NCBI GenBank assembly: GCA_964506245.1
Contig: CAZDKK010000012.1
Location: 36,966-100,965 of the forward strand
DNA from: CAZDKK01 sp964506245
GTDB lineage: Bacteria; Eisenbacteria; RBG-16-71-46; CAIMUX01; WJJG01
Length of the DNA stretch: 64,000 bases
Reading direction: 5' to 3'
Notes under the pieces: generated by a model
Database searches by the model: none
Seen by the model: only the letters and a program-made list of their open reading frames with translations
What the model was told of the DNA's origin: nothing
Shown: positions 40,017-49,271 of the stretch, piece after piece
Layout of the letters: each line of letters begins with the position of its first letter
How positions within the stretch are numbered: the stretch's first letter is position 1
Translations under genes and position numbers: made by a program

Positions 40017-42221
40017 CTAGGGAGTCACAATCGATAGGGTGTTGCTGCCCGTCGACTCGGGCTCCTGCGCGTCGTCCACGACGAACACGCGGTAGTAGTA
40101 CCGTGTTCCCGAAGTCAACCCCGCGTCGCGAATCGTCGTGAAGCCTCGGTCATCCATCTCGGTGACCAGGGCCGACGACGTCGTGACCGCGGAGATCTCA
40201 TCGCGATAGAGCCTGTAGTAGGCGAAATCGTGCGCGCTGCTCTGGGTCCAGGTGATCGTGGCCGAGGTGCTGTCGTTCGCGGCCGCGGAGGTCAGCGTGA
40301 CCGCCGGCGGCGGATCGTTCTTCGTCCTGGCCTCGACCTCGTTGCTGCGGGCGAAGAGCCCGCCCTGATCGGTCGTGTAGATCCGATAGTAGTACTTCGT
40401 GTTCTCGCGCCGGCCCGCGTCGTCCCAGTAGATGCGGCTGATGTCGGTGATCGTGGCCACGAGCGAATCGGTGCTGGTGACCGCGCCGGCCGTGTTGCGG
40501 TAGATCTTGTAGTTGAGGAAGTCGTATTCCGTGGCCGCGCTCCAGTCGAGCGCGATGCGGGTCGTGCTCATGGCCGTGGGCTGCTGGAGCGTCACCGCGG
40601 AGGGGGCCGCGTTCTCCGTCTTGCCCTGCACCTCGTTGCTGCGGGCGGTCAAGCCCCCGGTGTCGGCGACGTAGACGCGGTAGTAGTAGGTCGTGTTCTC
40701 GCGGAGCCCGGAATCGTCCCAGGAAAGCTGGTCGACCTCGCTGATCTGGGCGACGAGCGGGTCGCTCTCGCTGACCGCGCCGGTCGTGTTGCGGTAGATG
40801 CGGTAGGAGGCGAAGTCGCGATCCGCGCACTTGCTCCACTGCAGCACGACGCGCGACGCGGTGGTGGAGCTGGGGGTCTCGACGTTGACCGCGCTGGGCG
40901 GGCGCACGTTGGCGACGAGGGCCTGCACCTCGTTCGATCCGCTCTCCTGCCCGAAGGTATCGAGCACGTAGACGCGGTAATGGTACGTGCGGCCCTCGAC
41001 GACGTCGGTGTCCTTGTGCTCCAGCGTCGTCTTGCTCGCGACGGTCTGGATCAGCCGGTCCGAGGAATCCACGGGCGCGGCCTCGGCGCGGAAGATCCGG
41101 TAGGCGGAGAAGGCGCTCTCCTGCGACTGGCTCCAGCGCAGCGTGACCGACGCGGCGTCCGGCGGCTCCGCCATGACCGGGTCGAGCAGGTCCACCGCCT
41201 CCGGGGCGCGCCGGATCGTGAGCAGCCTCGGCGCGGTGACGGGCGTGGCCGCGTTGCCGGCCACGTCGGTGAAGGCCCCGCGGACCTCCTTGTTGCTGGC
41301 GGCGGCGGCTGTGGGAATGGCCAGGCTGCGCTCGTAGGTCCCGTCGCCCTCGGCGGCGTCGCCGTTCGTTCCGTCGTCGAACAGCGGCACTGCATCGAAC
41401 ACCCCCTCGAGGGTGACCGTCGCGTTCCCGTTCGGCTCCCCGGCGACGAGCCGGAAGCGGATCGTGTCGCCCGGCTGGCGCACCGTGCCGCCGTCGAAGG
41501 TGAAGGACTGGATCGCCACGTTCGTGTCGAGGTGGATCGTGTCGAAGACCGGCAGGGTCCCCGATCCGTCGGTCAGGCGGAACCAGGCGTAGACCGTCTT
41601 CTCGCCGTCCCCGGGGCTCAGCGTCCACTGGACCGAGCCCGCAGCGGGTTCCCACGTGCCCGTGAGATCCTCCGGGTCTTCGGAGAGGCGAATGGCCTCG
41701 GCGCTCGCGTTCTGGAAGCCGACCGGGACCGTTCGCTCCCTGGTGTAGTCGGCGTTGTCCGCCAGCACGAACGCGAAGAGGCCGGGGGCGGCCTCGATCT
41801 CATCGGTCCGGCGGCCGAACTGCCCGTTCACGCCCGCGGCGATGCGGTAGGAGTACTTGTGTCCGTTCCTGACCCGGGTGTCGGTGTACTCCGAAGTCGT
41901 CACGCGCTCCAGCAGGCGTTCCTTCTCGTCGCTGTCGGGGTCGCTCCGCCAGCGGAAGATCGCGTACTCGTCGGCCGTCTCGCCCTCCGGCAGGCCCCAT
42001 GCCAGGCGGACGGTGTTGTCGCCGACCATGACCGAGATGGAATCGGGCACCGGCAACCCCGCGCCGACCACCGGGTCGAACGGATTGACGAAGGAGGGCT
42101 CCTCGGTGTCCGTGCTGCACCCGGGCAGGAGCACCGCGGTCGCCAGCAGCGCCAGGGCGATGCCGCTCAGGTTCCGCGCTTGCGGCGCATGGTCTCTCAT
42201 GGTCCGAGATCTCCGCGTCAT
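40017..42221 (-). CDS. multi-fibronectin type III lipoprotein
   Basis: Encodes 734 aa; the start at 42221 overlaps the upstream stop (ATGA 42218-42221). The signal has the lipobox TAVLLPGCST. Several Fn3 domains with near-identical spacing follow in the second half (VVLQWSKCADRDFASYRIYR, IALDWSAATEYDFLNYKIYR, ATITWTQSSAHDFAYYRLYR, each followed by YYYRVYV or YYYRIYT strands), plus a FlgD/Big-like region in the middle (GNATVTLEGVFDAVPLFDDG). It is probably an outer-membrane or surface lipoprotein. Its place after the DUF5683 gene and PrsR suggests a link to the EPS/exosortase programme. Confidence 0.85.
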   Translation of the reverse strand: MTRRSRTMRDHAPQARNLSGIALALLATAVLLPGCSTDTEEPSFVNPFDPVVGAGLPVPDSISVMVGDNTVRLAWGLPEGETADEYAIFRWRSDPDSDEKERLLERVTTSEYTDTRVRNGHKYSYRIAAGVNGQFGRRTDEIEAAPGLFAFVLADNADYTRERTVPVGFQNASAEAIRLSEDPEDLTGTWEPAAGSVQWTLSPGDGEKTVYAWFRLTDGSGTLPVFDTIHLDTNVAIQSFTFDGGTVRQPGDTIRFRLVAGEPNGNATVTLEGVFDAVPLFDDGTNGDAAEGDGTYERSLAIPTAAAASNKEVRGAFTDVAGNAATPVTAPRLLTIRRAPEAVDLLDPVMAEPPDAASVTLRWSQSQESAFSAYRIFRAEAAPVDSSDRLIQTVASKTTLEHKDTDVVEGRTYHYRVYVLDTFGQESGSNEVQALVANVRPPSAVNVETPSSTTASRVVLQWSKCADRDFASYRIYRNTTGAVSESDPLVAQISEVDQLSWDDSGLRENTTYYYRVYVADTGGLTARSNEVQGKTENAAPSAVTLQQPTAMSTTRIALDWSAATEYDFLNYKIYRNTAGAVTSTDSLVATITDISRIYWDDAGRRENTKYYYRIYTTDQGGLFARSNEVEARTKNDPPPAVTLTSAAANDSTSATITWTQSSAHDFAYYRLYRDEISAVTTSSALVTEMDDRGFTTIRDAGLTSGTRYYYRVFVVDDAQEPESTGSNTLSIVTP

Positions 42222-43300
42222 GGCATGCTCCACGTTGCGCACACGAGGACACCGCCTGGGCTCGGCGCCGCCGACCAGGTCAGCCCGGGAATCTTGGCCG
42301 CGTGTCCGAGGCCGAGGGCATCGAGGATGTTCCACGCGTAGACCGCGCCGGTTGCGCCCACCATGGCCCAGCGCAGGATGTTCTTGTCATCCACATCCTC
42401 GGCCGCCTTCTCGAGGGCGCGGGTGGCCCGGCTCAGCTCTTCCTCGTTCTCGGCGTCGAGGAGGCGGCGCTGCGCGTCGGCCTGATCCCGGCGCGCCTCC
42501 AGGAACGCGTCGTGGGCGACGAGCGCCGCGGCGCCGAAGGCCGCCGTGGCGGTGAAGAAGAAGTTGGCCCGCCCGGGCTGGCCCATGTAGCGCTGGCCGC
42601 CCCCGGGAAAGAGGGCGCTGCACAGCGCCGCCCTGCCACCACTGGCCCGCGGCATCGTGAGGCGGCACTGCCCGGCGGCCGGCGAGTCGAAGGAGGGCTG
42701 GGGCGTGAGGAGGGCGGTTTCCAGGCCGGCCCCCAGCCAGGTCAATGCCAGGTAGCCCACCCAGAGGTCGCGGAGTTCTTCGCAGTCGTCCTGTTCCTGC
42801 CGGGCGGAGAGCAGCTTCCAGCGCGCGTCGGCGATCGCCTCCTGCGACATCGCCCAGCTATAGGCCCGCCCGGCCCGATCGACCTTGTCCTGGGCGTTCT
42901 TGACCGATGCCTGGTTGTAGACCGCCATCCCCGCACCGGCTGCCGCTGCGCCCAGCAAGGCCCAGCCGCGCGACTCCCCGCGTTCCAGGTGGACGGTCCC
43001 GGGGGGCAGCAGGATTGCCGCCGGGCTGACCCACGGGCGCCCGGAGACGCCCTCGGGCGACAGGACGAAGCGGCCGCGCACGGCCGGCAGGCCGGGGCCA
43101 TCGGCCGCCAGCTTGTATTCCCCGATCGGCAGCTCCGCGATCGGCAGCGGCGCGACGCCCGCGACCGACACCGATCCGCGGATCGAGATGTGCGCATCCG
43201 GGGGATCCGCCTCGAGCAACGTTGCGCCCGTTGCCAGAGCCGGACCGGCCGAGGAGGCCAATGCCACAATCCATGTCGCAGTGAGCCAGGCTCGACTCAT
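42218..43300 (-). CDS. PEGA-like/DUF5683 exported membrane protein
   Basis: Encodes 360 aa from ATG 43300, inside the prsR stop (ATGA). A signal peptide (TATWIVALASSAGPALA) precedes a PEGA-like beta domain (DPPDAHISIRGSVSVAGVAP, LPIGEYKLAADGPGLPAVRG). A membrane stretch (WALLGAAAAGAGMAVYNQAS) and the DUF5683-type C-terminal region follow (SALFPGGGQRYMGQPGRANF with helices; ILRWAMVGATGAVYAWNILD). DUF5683 proteins are common in FCB phyla and unannotated in function. It ends inside the start of the Fn3 lipoprotein, so the three form an operon. Confidence 0.8.
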   Translation of the reverse strand: MSRAWLTATWIVALASSAGPALATGATLLEADPPDAHISIRGSVSVAGVAPLPIAELPIGEYKLAADGPGLPAVRGRFVLSPEGVSGRPWVSPAAILLPPGTVHLERGESRGWALLGAAAAGAGMAVYNQASVKNAQDKVDRAGRAYSWAMSQEAIADARWKLLSARQEQDDCEELRDLWVGYLALTWLGAGLETALLTPQPSFDSPAAGQCRLTMPRASGGRAALCSALFPGGGQRYMGQPGRANFFFTATAAFGAAALVAHDAFLEARRDQADAQRRLLDAENEEELSRATRALEKAAEDVDDKNILRWAMVGATGAVYAWNILDALGLGHAAKIPGLTWSAAPSPGGVLVCATWSMP

Positions 43301-44724
43301 GATCTCTCCGCGTCCCGCGCCGCGCGCGGCTTGTAGATGTGGGGGTCGATCCGCAGCTTGGTCAGATGCTCGTACAAGCTGGGCCGGGCGATGCGGAGCA
43401 GCTCCGCCGCCTTGGAGACATTCCCACCGGTCTGCCGGAGCGCCCTGCAGATCGCATCCCGCTCCGACTCCTGCCGCGCGTCCTTGAGCGAGGTCGCCCG
43501 GTCGGGCTCCACTGCCTCCAGCTCCAGATCGGAGGCGTCGATCACGCGGCCGCTCGCCAGGGCCACGGCCCCCTTGATCCGCTTGTCCAGCTCGCGGACA
43601 TTGCCGGGCCACGCGTGCTGGCGCATCACCAGCCTGGCCTTCGGCGTGAAAGACATCCGCCCGCGATTGAACGTGCTGCTGTAGCGCTCGAGCATGTACT
43701 GCGCGAGGAGGAGAACGTCCTCGCCGCGACGGCAGAGGGGCGGGAGCTTGATCTCCACGGCGGTCAGCCTGTAGTAGAGATCCTGGCGGAAGTGCCCCTC
43801 CCTGACTTCCTCCTCCAGGTTCCGGCTGGTGGCGGCGATGACCCGCACGTCCAGCTTGATCGCCCCTCGTCCCCCGACGCGCTCGACCTCGTGTTCCTGC
43901 AGGAAGCGGAGGAGCTTGACCTGGAGCAGCAGGGGCAGCTCACCGATCTCGTCGAAGAAGATGATCCCGCCGTCGGCCATCTGCAGACGTCCCATGCGGG
44001 ACTCACGAGCATCCGTGAATGAGCCCCTCTCGTGGCCGAAAAGCTCGCTCTCGAGCAGGTTCGCCGGGATCGCGGTGCTGTCGATCGTCACGAAGGGCTT
44101 CTCGGCCCGCGCGCTCAGCCGGCGGATTTCCTTCGCGACCAGCTCCTTGCCCGTGCCGCTGTCCCCGAGGATGAGCACCTCGACGTCTACTGCCGCGACC
44201 CTCTGGATCTTCTGGTAGACGGCCCGCATGGCGGGACTCTGTCCCACGAGAGCACCGAAACTGCGCTCCTCGCCGAGTTGCCGCAGCAGCTCGATGTCGC
44301 GCAGCTCCGCGTTGCGCCGCTCGAGCCGCGCCTTGGAGAGCTGCCGCTGGAGAATGACCTTGAGCTGGTGCACATCCACGGGCTTGCCGAGGAAGTCGGC
44401 CGCGCCGAAATCCACGGCCCGCAGCGCGTTCGGCTCGTTGTCGTTGCCGGTGATGAGCACGATCTTCAGAAACGGGTCGAAGGTGATGCACCGCTGCAGC
44501 ACGGAGAAGCCGGTCTCGGGGCTGACGCCGTCCAGGGCGAGATCCAGCGTGACGAGTTCCGGGCGCTCGACCTGCACGGCCGTCCAGGCCGTCTCGGGAT
44601 CGTTGGCCGCGTGGACCTCGTACTCCTTGCGCAGGGCAAGCCGGAGCTGGCTGACGATCCCCGGATCGTCATCCACGATGAGGAGCTTCGGAAGCTGCAC
44701 GCTAGGTTCTTGAGGCGGCTTCAT
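43297..44724 (-). CDS. prsR: PrsR-like sigma54-type response regulator with altered GAFTGA loop
   Basis: Encodes 475 aa. Receiver (LLIVDDDPGIVSQL, phospho-Asp about D61, K114), then an AAA+ domain with Walker A GDSGTGKE (187-194), Walker B GGIIFFDEIGEL, WPGNVREL, and a Fis HTH (GGNVSKAAELLRIARPSLYE). The sigma54-contact loop reads GSFTDA (234-239) instead of GAFTGA; the Gly-to-Asp change falls at a position normally needed for sigma54 engagement. It pairs with the PrsK-like kinase (44702). PrsK/PrsR control PEP-CTERM genes in other bacteria; here the loop suggests a non-canonical or sigma54-independent activator. Confidence 0.9.
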   Translation of the reverse strand: MKPPQEPSVQLPKLLIVDDDPGIVSQLRLALRKEYEVHAANDPETAWTAVQVERPELVTLDLALDGVSPETGFSVLQRCITFDPFLKIVLITGNDNEPNALRAVDFGAADFLGKPVDVHQLKVILQRQLSKARLERRNAELRDIELLRQLGEERSFGALVGQSPAMRAVYQKIQRVAAVDVEVLILGDSGTGKELVAKEIRRLSARAEKPFVTIDSTAIPANLLESELFGHERGSFTDARESRMGRLQMADGGIIFFDEIGELPLLLQVKLLRFLQEHEVERVGGRGAIKLDVRVIAATSRNLEEEVREGHFRQDLYYRLTAVEIKLPPLCRRGEDVLLLAQYMLERYSSTFNRGRMSFTPKARLVMRQHAWPGNVRELDKRIKGAVALASGRVIDASDLELEAVEPDRATSLKDARQESERDAICRALRQTGGNVSKAAELLRIARPSLYEHLTKLRIDPHIYKPRAARDAERS

Positions 44725-46894
44725 CCACCACCCTGCCCGCTGGCGCTGTCTGACGCTCTGGAATCATGCTCACGCTGGGCTGCGGCGCGACACCGTCGAG
44801 AGCGATGTGAAAGACCGTGCCCTCCCCGAGGCGGCTCTCGACGCTGATCTCGCCCTTGTGCGCCTGGACGATCATCCGGCACTGCCACAGCCCCAGCCCC
44901 AGGCCGTTCTTCTTGGTCGTCGCGAAGGGGCGGAAGAGCCGCTCCCGCAGGAAGTCCTCCGCGATCCCGGGGCCAGTGTCGCCCACCGAGATCTGGACCC
45001 GCGGCGCATTCTCACGGCCGTTGTCCTCGGTGCGGACCGTCAGCGCGCCCGACCCACCCATGGCTTCGACCGCATTCGTGACCAGGTTCTCGATCACCCG
45101 CCGCAGCATGGCCCGGTCGGCGCGGATCGCGTGCTTCGCCTCCAGCTTCACGTCGGTCGCGAGCGTCGACCGCCGGGCGAGCTGCAGGTCGGCCAGCGTC
45201 TCGCGGATGACGTCGTTGGGGGAGACGGTGGCCATCTCGAGGCGCGTGCTGGCCCGCAGGTCGGCCAGCGTCCGCACGAGGTTCTCCATCCGGTCGGTCA
45301 CCCGGCCAATGTCGGTGGCGCAGACGGCGGAGACCTCCGCGTCGCCGCCCGACTCGGCCAGGTTCGAGGCCGCCATGCGCAGCGGGGTCAGGTAGTTCTT
45401 GAGATCGTGCAGGACCATGCTGCTCCACTGCGCGAGGACCTCGCCCTCCCTCACCTCGGCCAGCTCCTTGACCAGGTGCAGCGCGTGCAGCGCCGCGGCC
45501 ACGTGCGCGCAGACGCTGTCGAGCAGCGCGACGTCCTCGAAGGTGAAGCGGTCGTCCTCCGCCTTGCGCTGCAGCCCGAGGGTGCCGAGCAGGTTGGTTC
45601 CGTCCAGGAGCGGCGCGATGAGGCGGCTGGCCGTCGCGTCGAGCCAGGCCTGGTTCTCCGCGTAGATGCCGACGTAGGTGAAGTCGTGGGGGTTGCGATC
45701 CAGGAGCAGCGTCTTGCGTCCCTTCACCAGCCGCTCGTACAGCGGTGAGTCGGGCGCCAGGACGGCCGCCGCGTCACCCGCGCCCTTGCCGCGCACCGGA
45801 CGGATGGCGCGGGTCGCCTCGTCGCGGACGGCGATCGTCACCTCGTCGGCGGAGAAGACATCCCGGAGGAAACGCGCCACCCGATCGAGGACCGAGTCGG
45901 GGTCGGCGGCGCTCTCGAGCGCCTCGGTCAGCTTGGACCACTGGGTGCGGTAGTCGTAGCGGTTGACGTAGAAGTTGCGGTCGATGAAGCGCCGGATGCC
46001 GCGCTGGAAGCGGTTGGAAATGGCAAACAGCAGCCCGAGCAGAACCGCGAGGAAACCGAAGGCAAAGATCAGGATCTCGTCGGGCGACCAGCGCGTGAGG
46101 GTCGCGAGCTGCGCCGCGACGGCGATCGAGAGGACGAAGAGACCGGCGGCCAGCGCGGTGAAGGAGGTGTAGACGAAGCTGCGCGAGACGGGCGCGGCCG
46201 CGTCGCTGATGGCGCCGCGCAGGTAACCGTGCGCGGTCAGAACGCCAGCGCACGCGATCGGGATGCCGACCGCGATCAGCCTGCCCATCCCGATCGCCGA
46301 GTAGAGCATCCCGGTGGCCAGGACAAAGGTGAAGAAGGCGAGCACGCTGAAGACGCCGAGGATGGCGGGCCGGATGCGGCTGCGCTGCTCGCTCGAGGAG
46401 ACCCGGTAGGTCCGCTCCAGGTTGTGCCCGATCAGCACGATGCCGATCAGCAGGTAGCCGAGGTAGGCCTTCCCGAGGTATCCGAAGTGGATGGTCCCGC
46501 GCTGGTCGAACCACTCGTAGCCCGTGATGAAGGCGCGGTGCCCGAGCACGGCGAGGAATGCGCCGCCCACGAGCACCAGCGCGCCCAGCGTCCGGCGGGC
46601 GTCGCGCACAGACTCGCCCGGCCGCTCGCGCCCGAGGGAAAGGGAGAAGAGGTACCCCGACAGGAGCAGGAACACCGGCACGCCGACCAGCCCCCTGACT
46701 TCTGCGTTGGGCGCGTACTGGGGCGCCAGCACGAGCAGCCGGAGGACCAGGCCGAGGAAGATCGAGATCGCGAGGCCGGTGAGCAGGGTCGACGCCATCA
46801 GCATCTGGCGCGAGCGGCCGCGCAGCACGACCGCCACCACGGGCAGGGCCGTGGAGAGCATCGCGATGATGAGAATGGCGTGCTGCAAGTTCAT
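44702..46894 (-). CDS. prsK: PrsK-like membrane histidine kinase (XrtA/PEP-CTERM system)
   Basis: Encodes 730 aa. About eight to ten N-terminal membrane helices (IAMLSTALPVVAVVL; LVGVPVFLLLSGYLFSLSLG; AYLGYLLIGIVLIGHNLERT) precede a GAF-like region (ADPDSVLDRVARFLRDVFSA; LDGTNLLGTLGLQRKAEDDR). The kinase core has the H box WSSMVLHDLKNYLTPL and HATPase N box (ENLVTNAVEAMG), G1 (DTGPGIAEDF) and G2 (KKNGLGLGLWQCRM). This matches PrsK of exosortase loci, which phosphorylates PrsR (overlapping gene, 23 bp). The helix set suggests sensing of membrane or envelope state. Confidence 0.9.
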   Translation of the reverse strand: MNLQHAILIIAMLSTALPVVAVVLRGRSRQMLMASTLLTGLAISIFLGLVLRLLVLAPQYAPNAEVRGLVGVPVFLLLSGYLFSLSLGRERPGESVRDARRTLGALVLVGGAFLAVLGHRAFITGYEWFDQRGTIHFGYLGKAYLGYLLIGIVLIGHNLERTYRVSSSEQRSRIRPAILGVFSVLAFFTFVLATGMLYSAIGMGRLIAVGIPIACAGVLTAHGYLRGAISDAAAPVSRSFVYTSFTALAAGLFVLSIAVAAQLATLTRWSPDEILIFAFGFLAVLLGLLFAISNRFQRGIRRFIDRNFYVNRYDYRTQWSKLTEALESAADPDSVLDRVARFLRDVFSADEVTIAVRDEATRAIRPVRGKGAGDAAAVLAPDSPLYERLVKGRKTLLLDRNPHDFTYVGIYAENQAWLDATASRLIAPLLDGTNLLGTLGLQRKAEDDRFTFEDVALLDSVCAHVAAALHALHLVKELAEVREGEVLAQWSSMVLHDLKNYLTPLRMAASNLAESGGDAEVSAVCATDIGRVTDRMENLVRTLADLRASTRLEMATVSPNDVIRETLADLQLARRSTLATDVKLEAKHAIRADRAMLRRVIENLVTNAVEAMGGSGALTVRTEDNGRENAPRVQISVGDTGPGIAEDFLRERLFRPFATTKKNGLGLGLWQCRMIVQAHKGEISVESRLGEGTVFHIALDGVAPQPSVSMIPERQTAPAGRVVDEAASRT

Positions 46895-48411
46895 TGCGAT
46901 GACGCCTCACGCAGGCGGGCGGCCTCGCCCGCAGCCCAGCGTCCCACGTCGGCCTTGGAGTAGACCTCCGCGACGTGATCGAGGATGCTGGCCGCTCTCG
47001 CCCGGTCGGAGAGCGCGTCCCGGGCGATCCCGGCGGCCGCGATCATGAGCGACGCGCCCTGGGGCGTGCCCTTCAGGTCGTCCCCCAAGCTCACATATTC
47101 GGCAATGGCCGGGTCGTACTTCTCCTGGAGTAGCAGTGACTGGATGAGCTGCTGGCGGGCATAGACGGTGAGCGGGCCGGGGGGGTACCGGGTGATGAAC
47201 TCCCGGTAGTCCCGCTCCGCCTGCTCCAGGGCGGCCGTCGTGGCCTCCTTGTCCTGGACCTCGTGATAGTGCTGGGCGATCTGCAGCGGGGCGAGCAGGG
47301 CCGCCTCGCTGAGCGGGTACTGCCCCGGCAGCGTGCGGAAGATCTCCAGGGCCTCGGGCCAGCGATCGCGGCTGGCCAGCAGCCTGCCGCGGGCCAGGAG
47401 GGCCTGCGGCGCGGCGTCCTCGTCGTTGCGGTGCTCGCGGATGATCTGGTCGAGGTACCCGAGGGCTTCCTCGACCTGATTGCGCTCGTTGGCGTTGTCG
47501 GCCAGGGCCAGGAGCACCTGGGGGGCCTGCTCGCAGTTGGGGTAGTCGGCCAGCACCGAGGCCAGGGTCCCGCGCACGACCCCGGGATCCGTGCCCGCCC
47601 GCTTTTGGAGGCCCGCGATGGCGAAGCGGATCTCCCACGGCTGCCGCGGGGGCTTGTCCATGGCGCTGACCTGGGTCTCGATCTCGCGCAACGTGCTGAT
47701 CGCTCCGTCGTAGTCGCCCGTGGCCGCGGCAAGCTGGGCCAGGCGATCCCGGGCCTCGAGCTGGATCAGGTCGCCCGGGTGCTCGCGGGCGAGCCGCTCG
47801 TAGTAAGCCCTCGCCAGCCCGAACTGCGTTTCCGCCTCATCCCGGGTCGCACCCTCGTCCTGGACGCGCAGGCTCGCGATCTTCAGCGGCAGGTCCAGGA
47901 CCATCCCGGTCGCCCCGGCCGCCCCCGGTTCGGGAGCGACCCGCTCGACCACGGATTGATAGAGATCGGCCGCCTCCCGGAGCTGTCCCTTGCTCTCCGC
48001 GATCCCGGCCTGTGCCAGCGCGACCTCGGCTGCCACCTCGGGCAGATGCCCGAAGTCCCTTGCCATCCGGTCGAAGAGCTGCTCGACCCTGGTCGAATCG
48101 CGCAGGATCGCCTGGATCCGCGCAGCCGCGAATAGGGCGCGCGCCGCGAGGGTCTGCGCCTCGTCGCGCGTTGCGGTCTGCTGCGCTGCAGCCGTTGCGC
48201 TCATCACCTGCTGGGAGATGCCCTCGTACTTTTGCGCCAGGGCCGACCACTGCTCGTCGGTCACGTCTTGCGGGCGGATGGAGAGATTGCGAAACTCCCA
48301 GTCCGTCCGCCAAAGCTCACGCTCGGCCCGATAGCGACGGCCGATGTCGAGGTCCCGGCTGCAGGACGCTCCCAGCAGCAACAAAAATACCAACCATGCG
48401 CCCCGCTTCAT
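46891..48411 (-). CDS. TPR lipoprotein of the exosortase/EPS locus
   Basis: Encodes 506 aa from ATG 48411. The lipobox LLLGASCS and a signal (GAWLVFLLLLGASC) give an exported lipoprotein. The body is TPR-like helical repeats (QFGLARAYYERLAREHPGDL; QVLLALADNANERNQVEEAL, GYLDQIIREH; RDYREFITRYPPGPLTVYAR). PrsT-like TPR lipoproteins of PEP-CTERM loci have a similar layout; that name is tentative. It overlaps PrsK by 4 bp and the upstream membrane protein by 4 bp, so all three are translationally coupled. It may assemble the export complex in the periplasm. Confidence 0.8.
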   Translation of the reverse strand: MKRGAWLVFLLLLGASCSRDLDIGRRYRAERELWRTDWEFRNLSIRPQDVTDEQWSALAQKYEGISQQVMSATAAAQQTATRDEAQTLAARALFAAARIQAILRDSTRVEQLFDRMARDFGHLPEVAAEVALAQAGIAESKGQLREAADLYQSVVERVAPEPGAAGATGMVLDLPLKIASLRVQDEGATRDEAETQFGLARAYYERLAREHPGDLIQLEARDRLAQLAAATGDYDGAISTLREIETQVSAMDKPPRQPWEIRFAIAGLQKRAGTDPGVVRGTLASVLADYPNCEQAPQVLLALADNANERNQVEEALGYLDQIIREHRNDEDAAPQALLARGRLLASRDRWPEALEIFRTLPGQYPLSEAALLAPLQIAQHYHEVQDKEATTAALEQAERDYREFITRYPPGPLTVYARQQLIQSLLLQEKYDPAIAEYVSLGDDLKGTPQGASLMIAAAGIARDALSDRARAASILDHVAEVYSKADVGRWAAGEAARLREASSQ

Positions 48412-49271
48412 CGCGCCCCCTCCATCCGCCAGACGAACAGCCTCGTGACCGTGCCGACCAACAGGAACGTGACCAGGACCTCGACCGCGACAGTCACGCC
48501 CAGGAGCCCTCCTACGACCTCGGGCTTGAACTTGGTCGCGATGAAGTCCGCGCGCCCGGCCGCATAGGAGAACGGGAAGAGCAGCAGCGACGGGACGGCG
48601 ACCGCGAGCAGCGTTGGGAGCAGGGTTCGGGTCGACACGCGCCAGGAGTCCCGGATCGCGGGTCCGATCTTGTGGCCCATGAGGACGATCCAGGCGGTGG
48701 TGTAGACGAGGAAGCTCTGGACCACGATCGACAGGAGCATCGTGCCGCCGCGCACGCCCCAGCGGGCGGCGAAGCTCCGCTGCTGGGCCTCCTGCGGGAC
48801 GAGCGTCCCCAGCATCGAGATCCCGAACCAGAGGGCGACAACCAGCAGGGAGGTGAGGATCAAGGGCAGTGCGCGGCGCCAGGCCACGCCCCACGCCCCG
48901 CCTTCCCGGGTGAGGCCGAAGGCCCGGGCGAAGAGCAGGGTCGCCGCGCCGCCGGCGATCGAGGCGATGAGGACGCTGATCGCCAGGTTCATCCGGAAGT
49001 AGATGGTGGGCAGCGCGAGATAGAGGATCGGGTAGTGGGTGGCCACGTCCCCCGCGAGGAGTTTGACCAGCGGCAGACCGATCGGCAAGAGCGCCGGGTA
49101 GTGGAAGGAAACGACGAGGAGCAGGGCTGCCGCTTGCACGCAGCCGACGAGGAGGAAGGGGAGCCAGATCGCGGGTCGCAGGACCAACCCCGCCACACCC
49201 CGCCACGCCCAGCCCACGACACTCAGCGACTGGAGGAACCTTTGCACAACGGTCGATGCCTCCACCGACAC
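48408..49271 (-). CDS. integral membrane protein of the exosortase locus, unknown function
   Basis: Encodes about 287 aa. GTG 49271 is a tentative start; GTG 49247 has a weak GGAGG upstream, and no ATG is near. About six hydrophobic helices (RPAIWLPFLLVGCVQAAALL; FRMNLAISVLIASIAGGAAT; ALPLILTSLLVVALWFGISM; MLLSIVVQSFLVYTTAWIVL; LLAVAVPSLLLFPFSYAA; LLGVTVAVEVLVTFLLVGTV). No recognised motif. It is 4 bp upstream of the TPR lipoprotein, so it is likely part of the same complex. It could be a polytopic scaffold or transporter. Confidence 0.7.
   Translation of the reverse strand: MSVEASTVVQRFLQSLSVVGWAWRGVAGLVLRPAIWLPFLLVGCVQAAALLLVVSFHYPALLPIGLPLVKLLAGDVATHYPILYLALPTIYFRMNLAISVLIASIAGGAATLLFARAFGLTREGGAWGVAWRRALPLILTSLLVVALWFGISMLGTLVPQEAQQRSFAARWGVRGGTMLLSIVVQSFLVYTTAWIVLMGHKIGPAIRDSWRVSTRTLLPTLLAVAVPSLLLFPFSYAAGRADFIATKFKPEVVGGLLGVTVAVEVLVTFLLVGTVTRLFVWRMEGAR

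Noticed and set aside
40230..42341. A 703-residue open frame on the plus strand opposite the Fn3 lipoprotein.
   Set aside because: Arg/Val/Gly-rich mirror composition, no domain, no ribosome site; the Fn3 protein on the minus strand has clear repeats and a lipobox.
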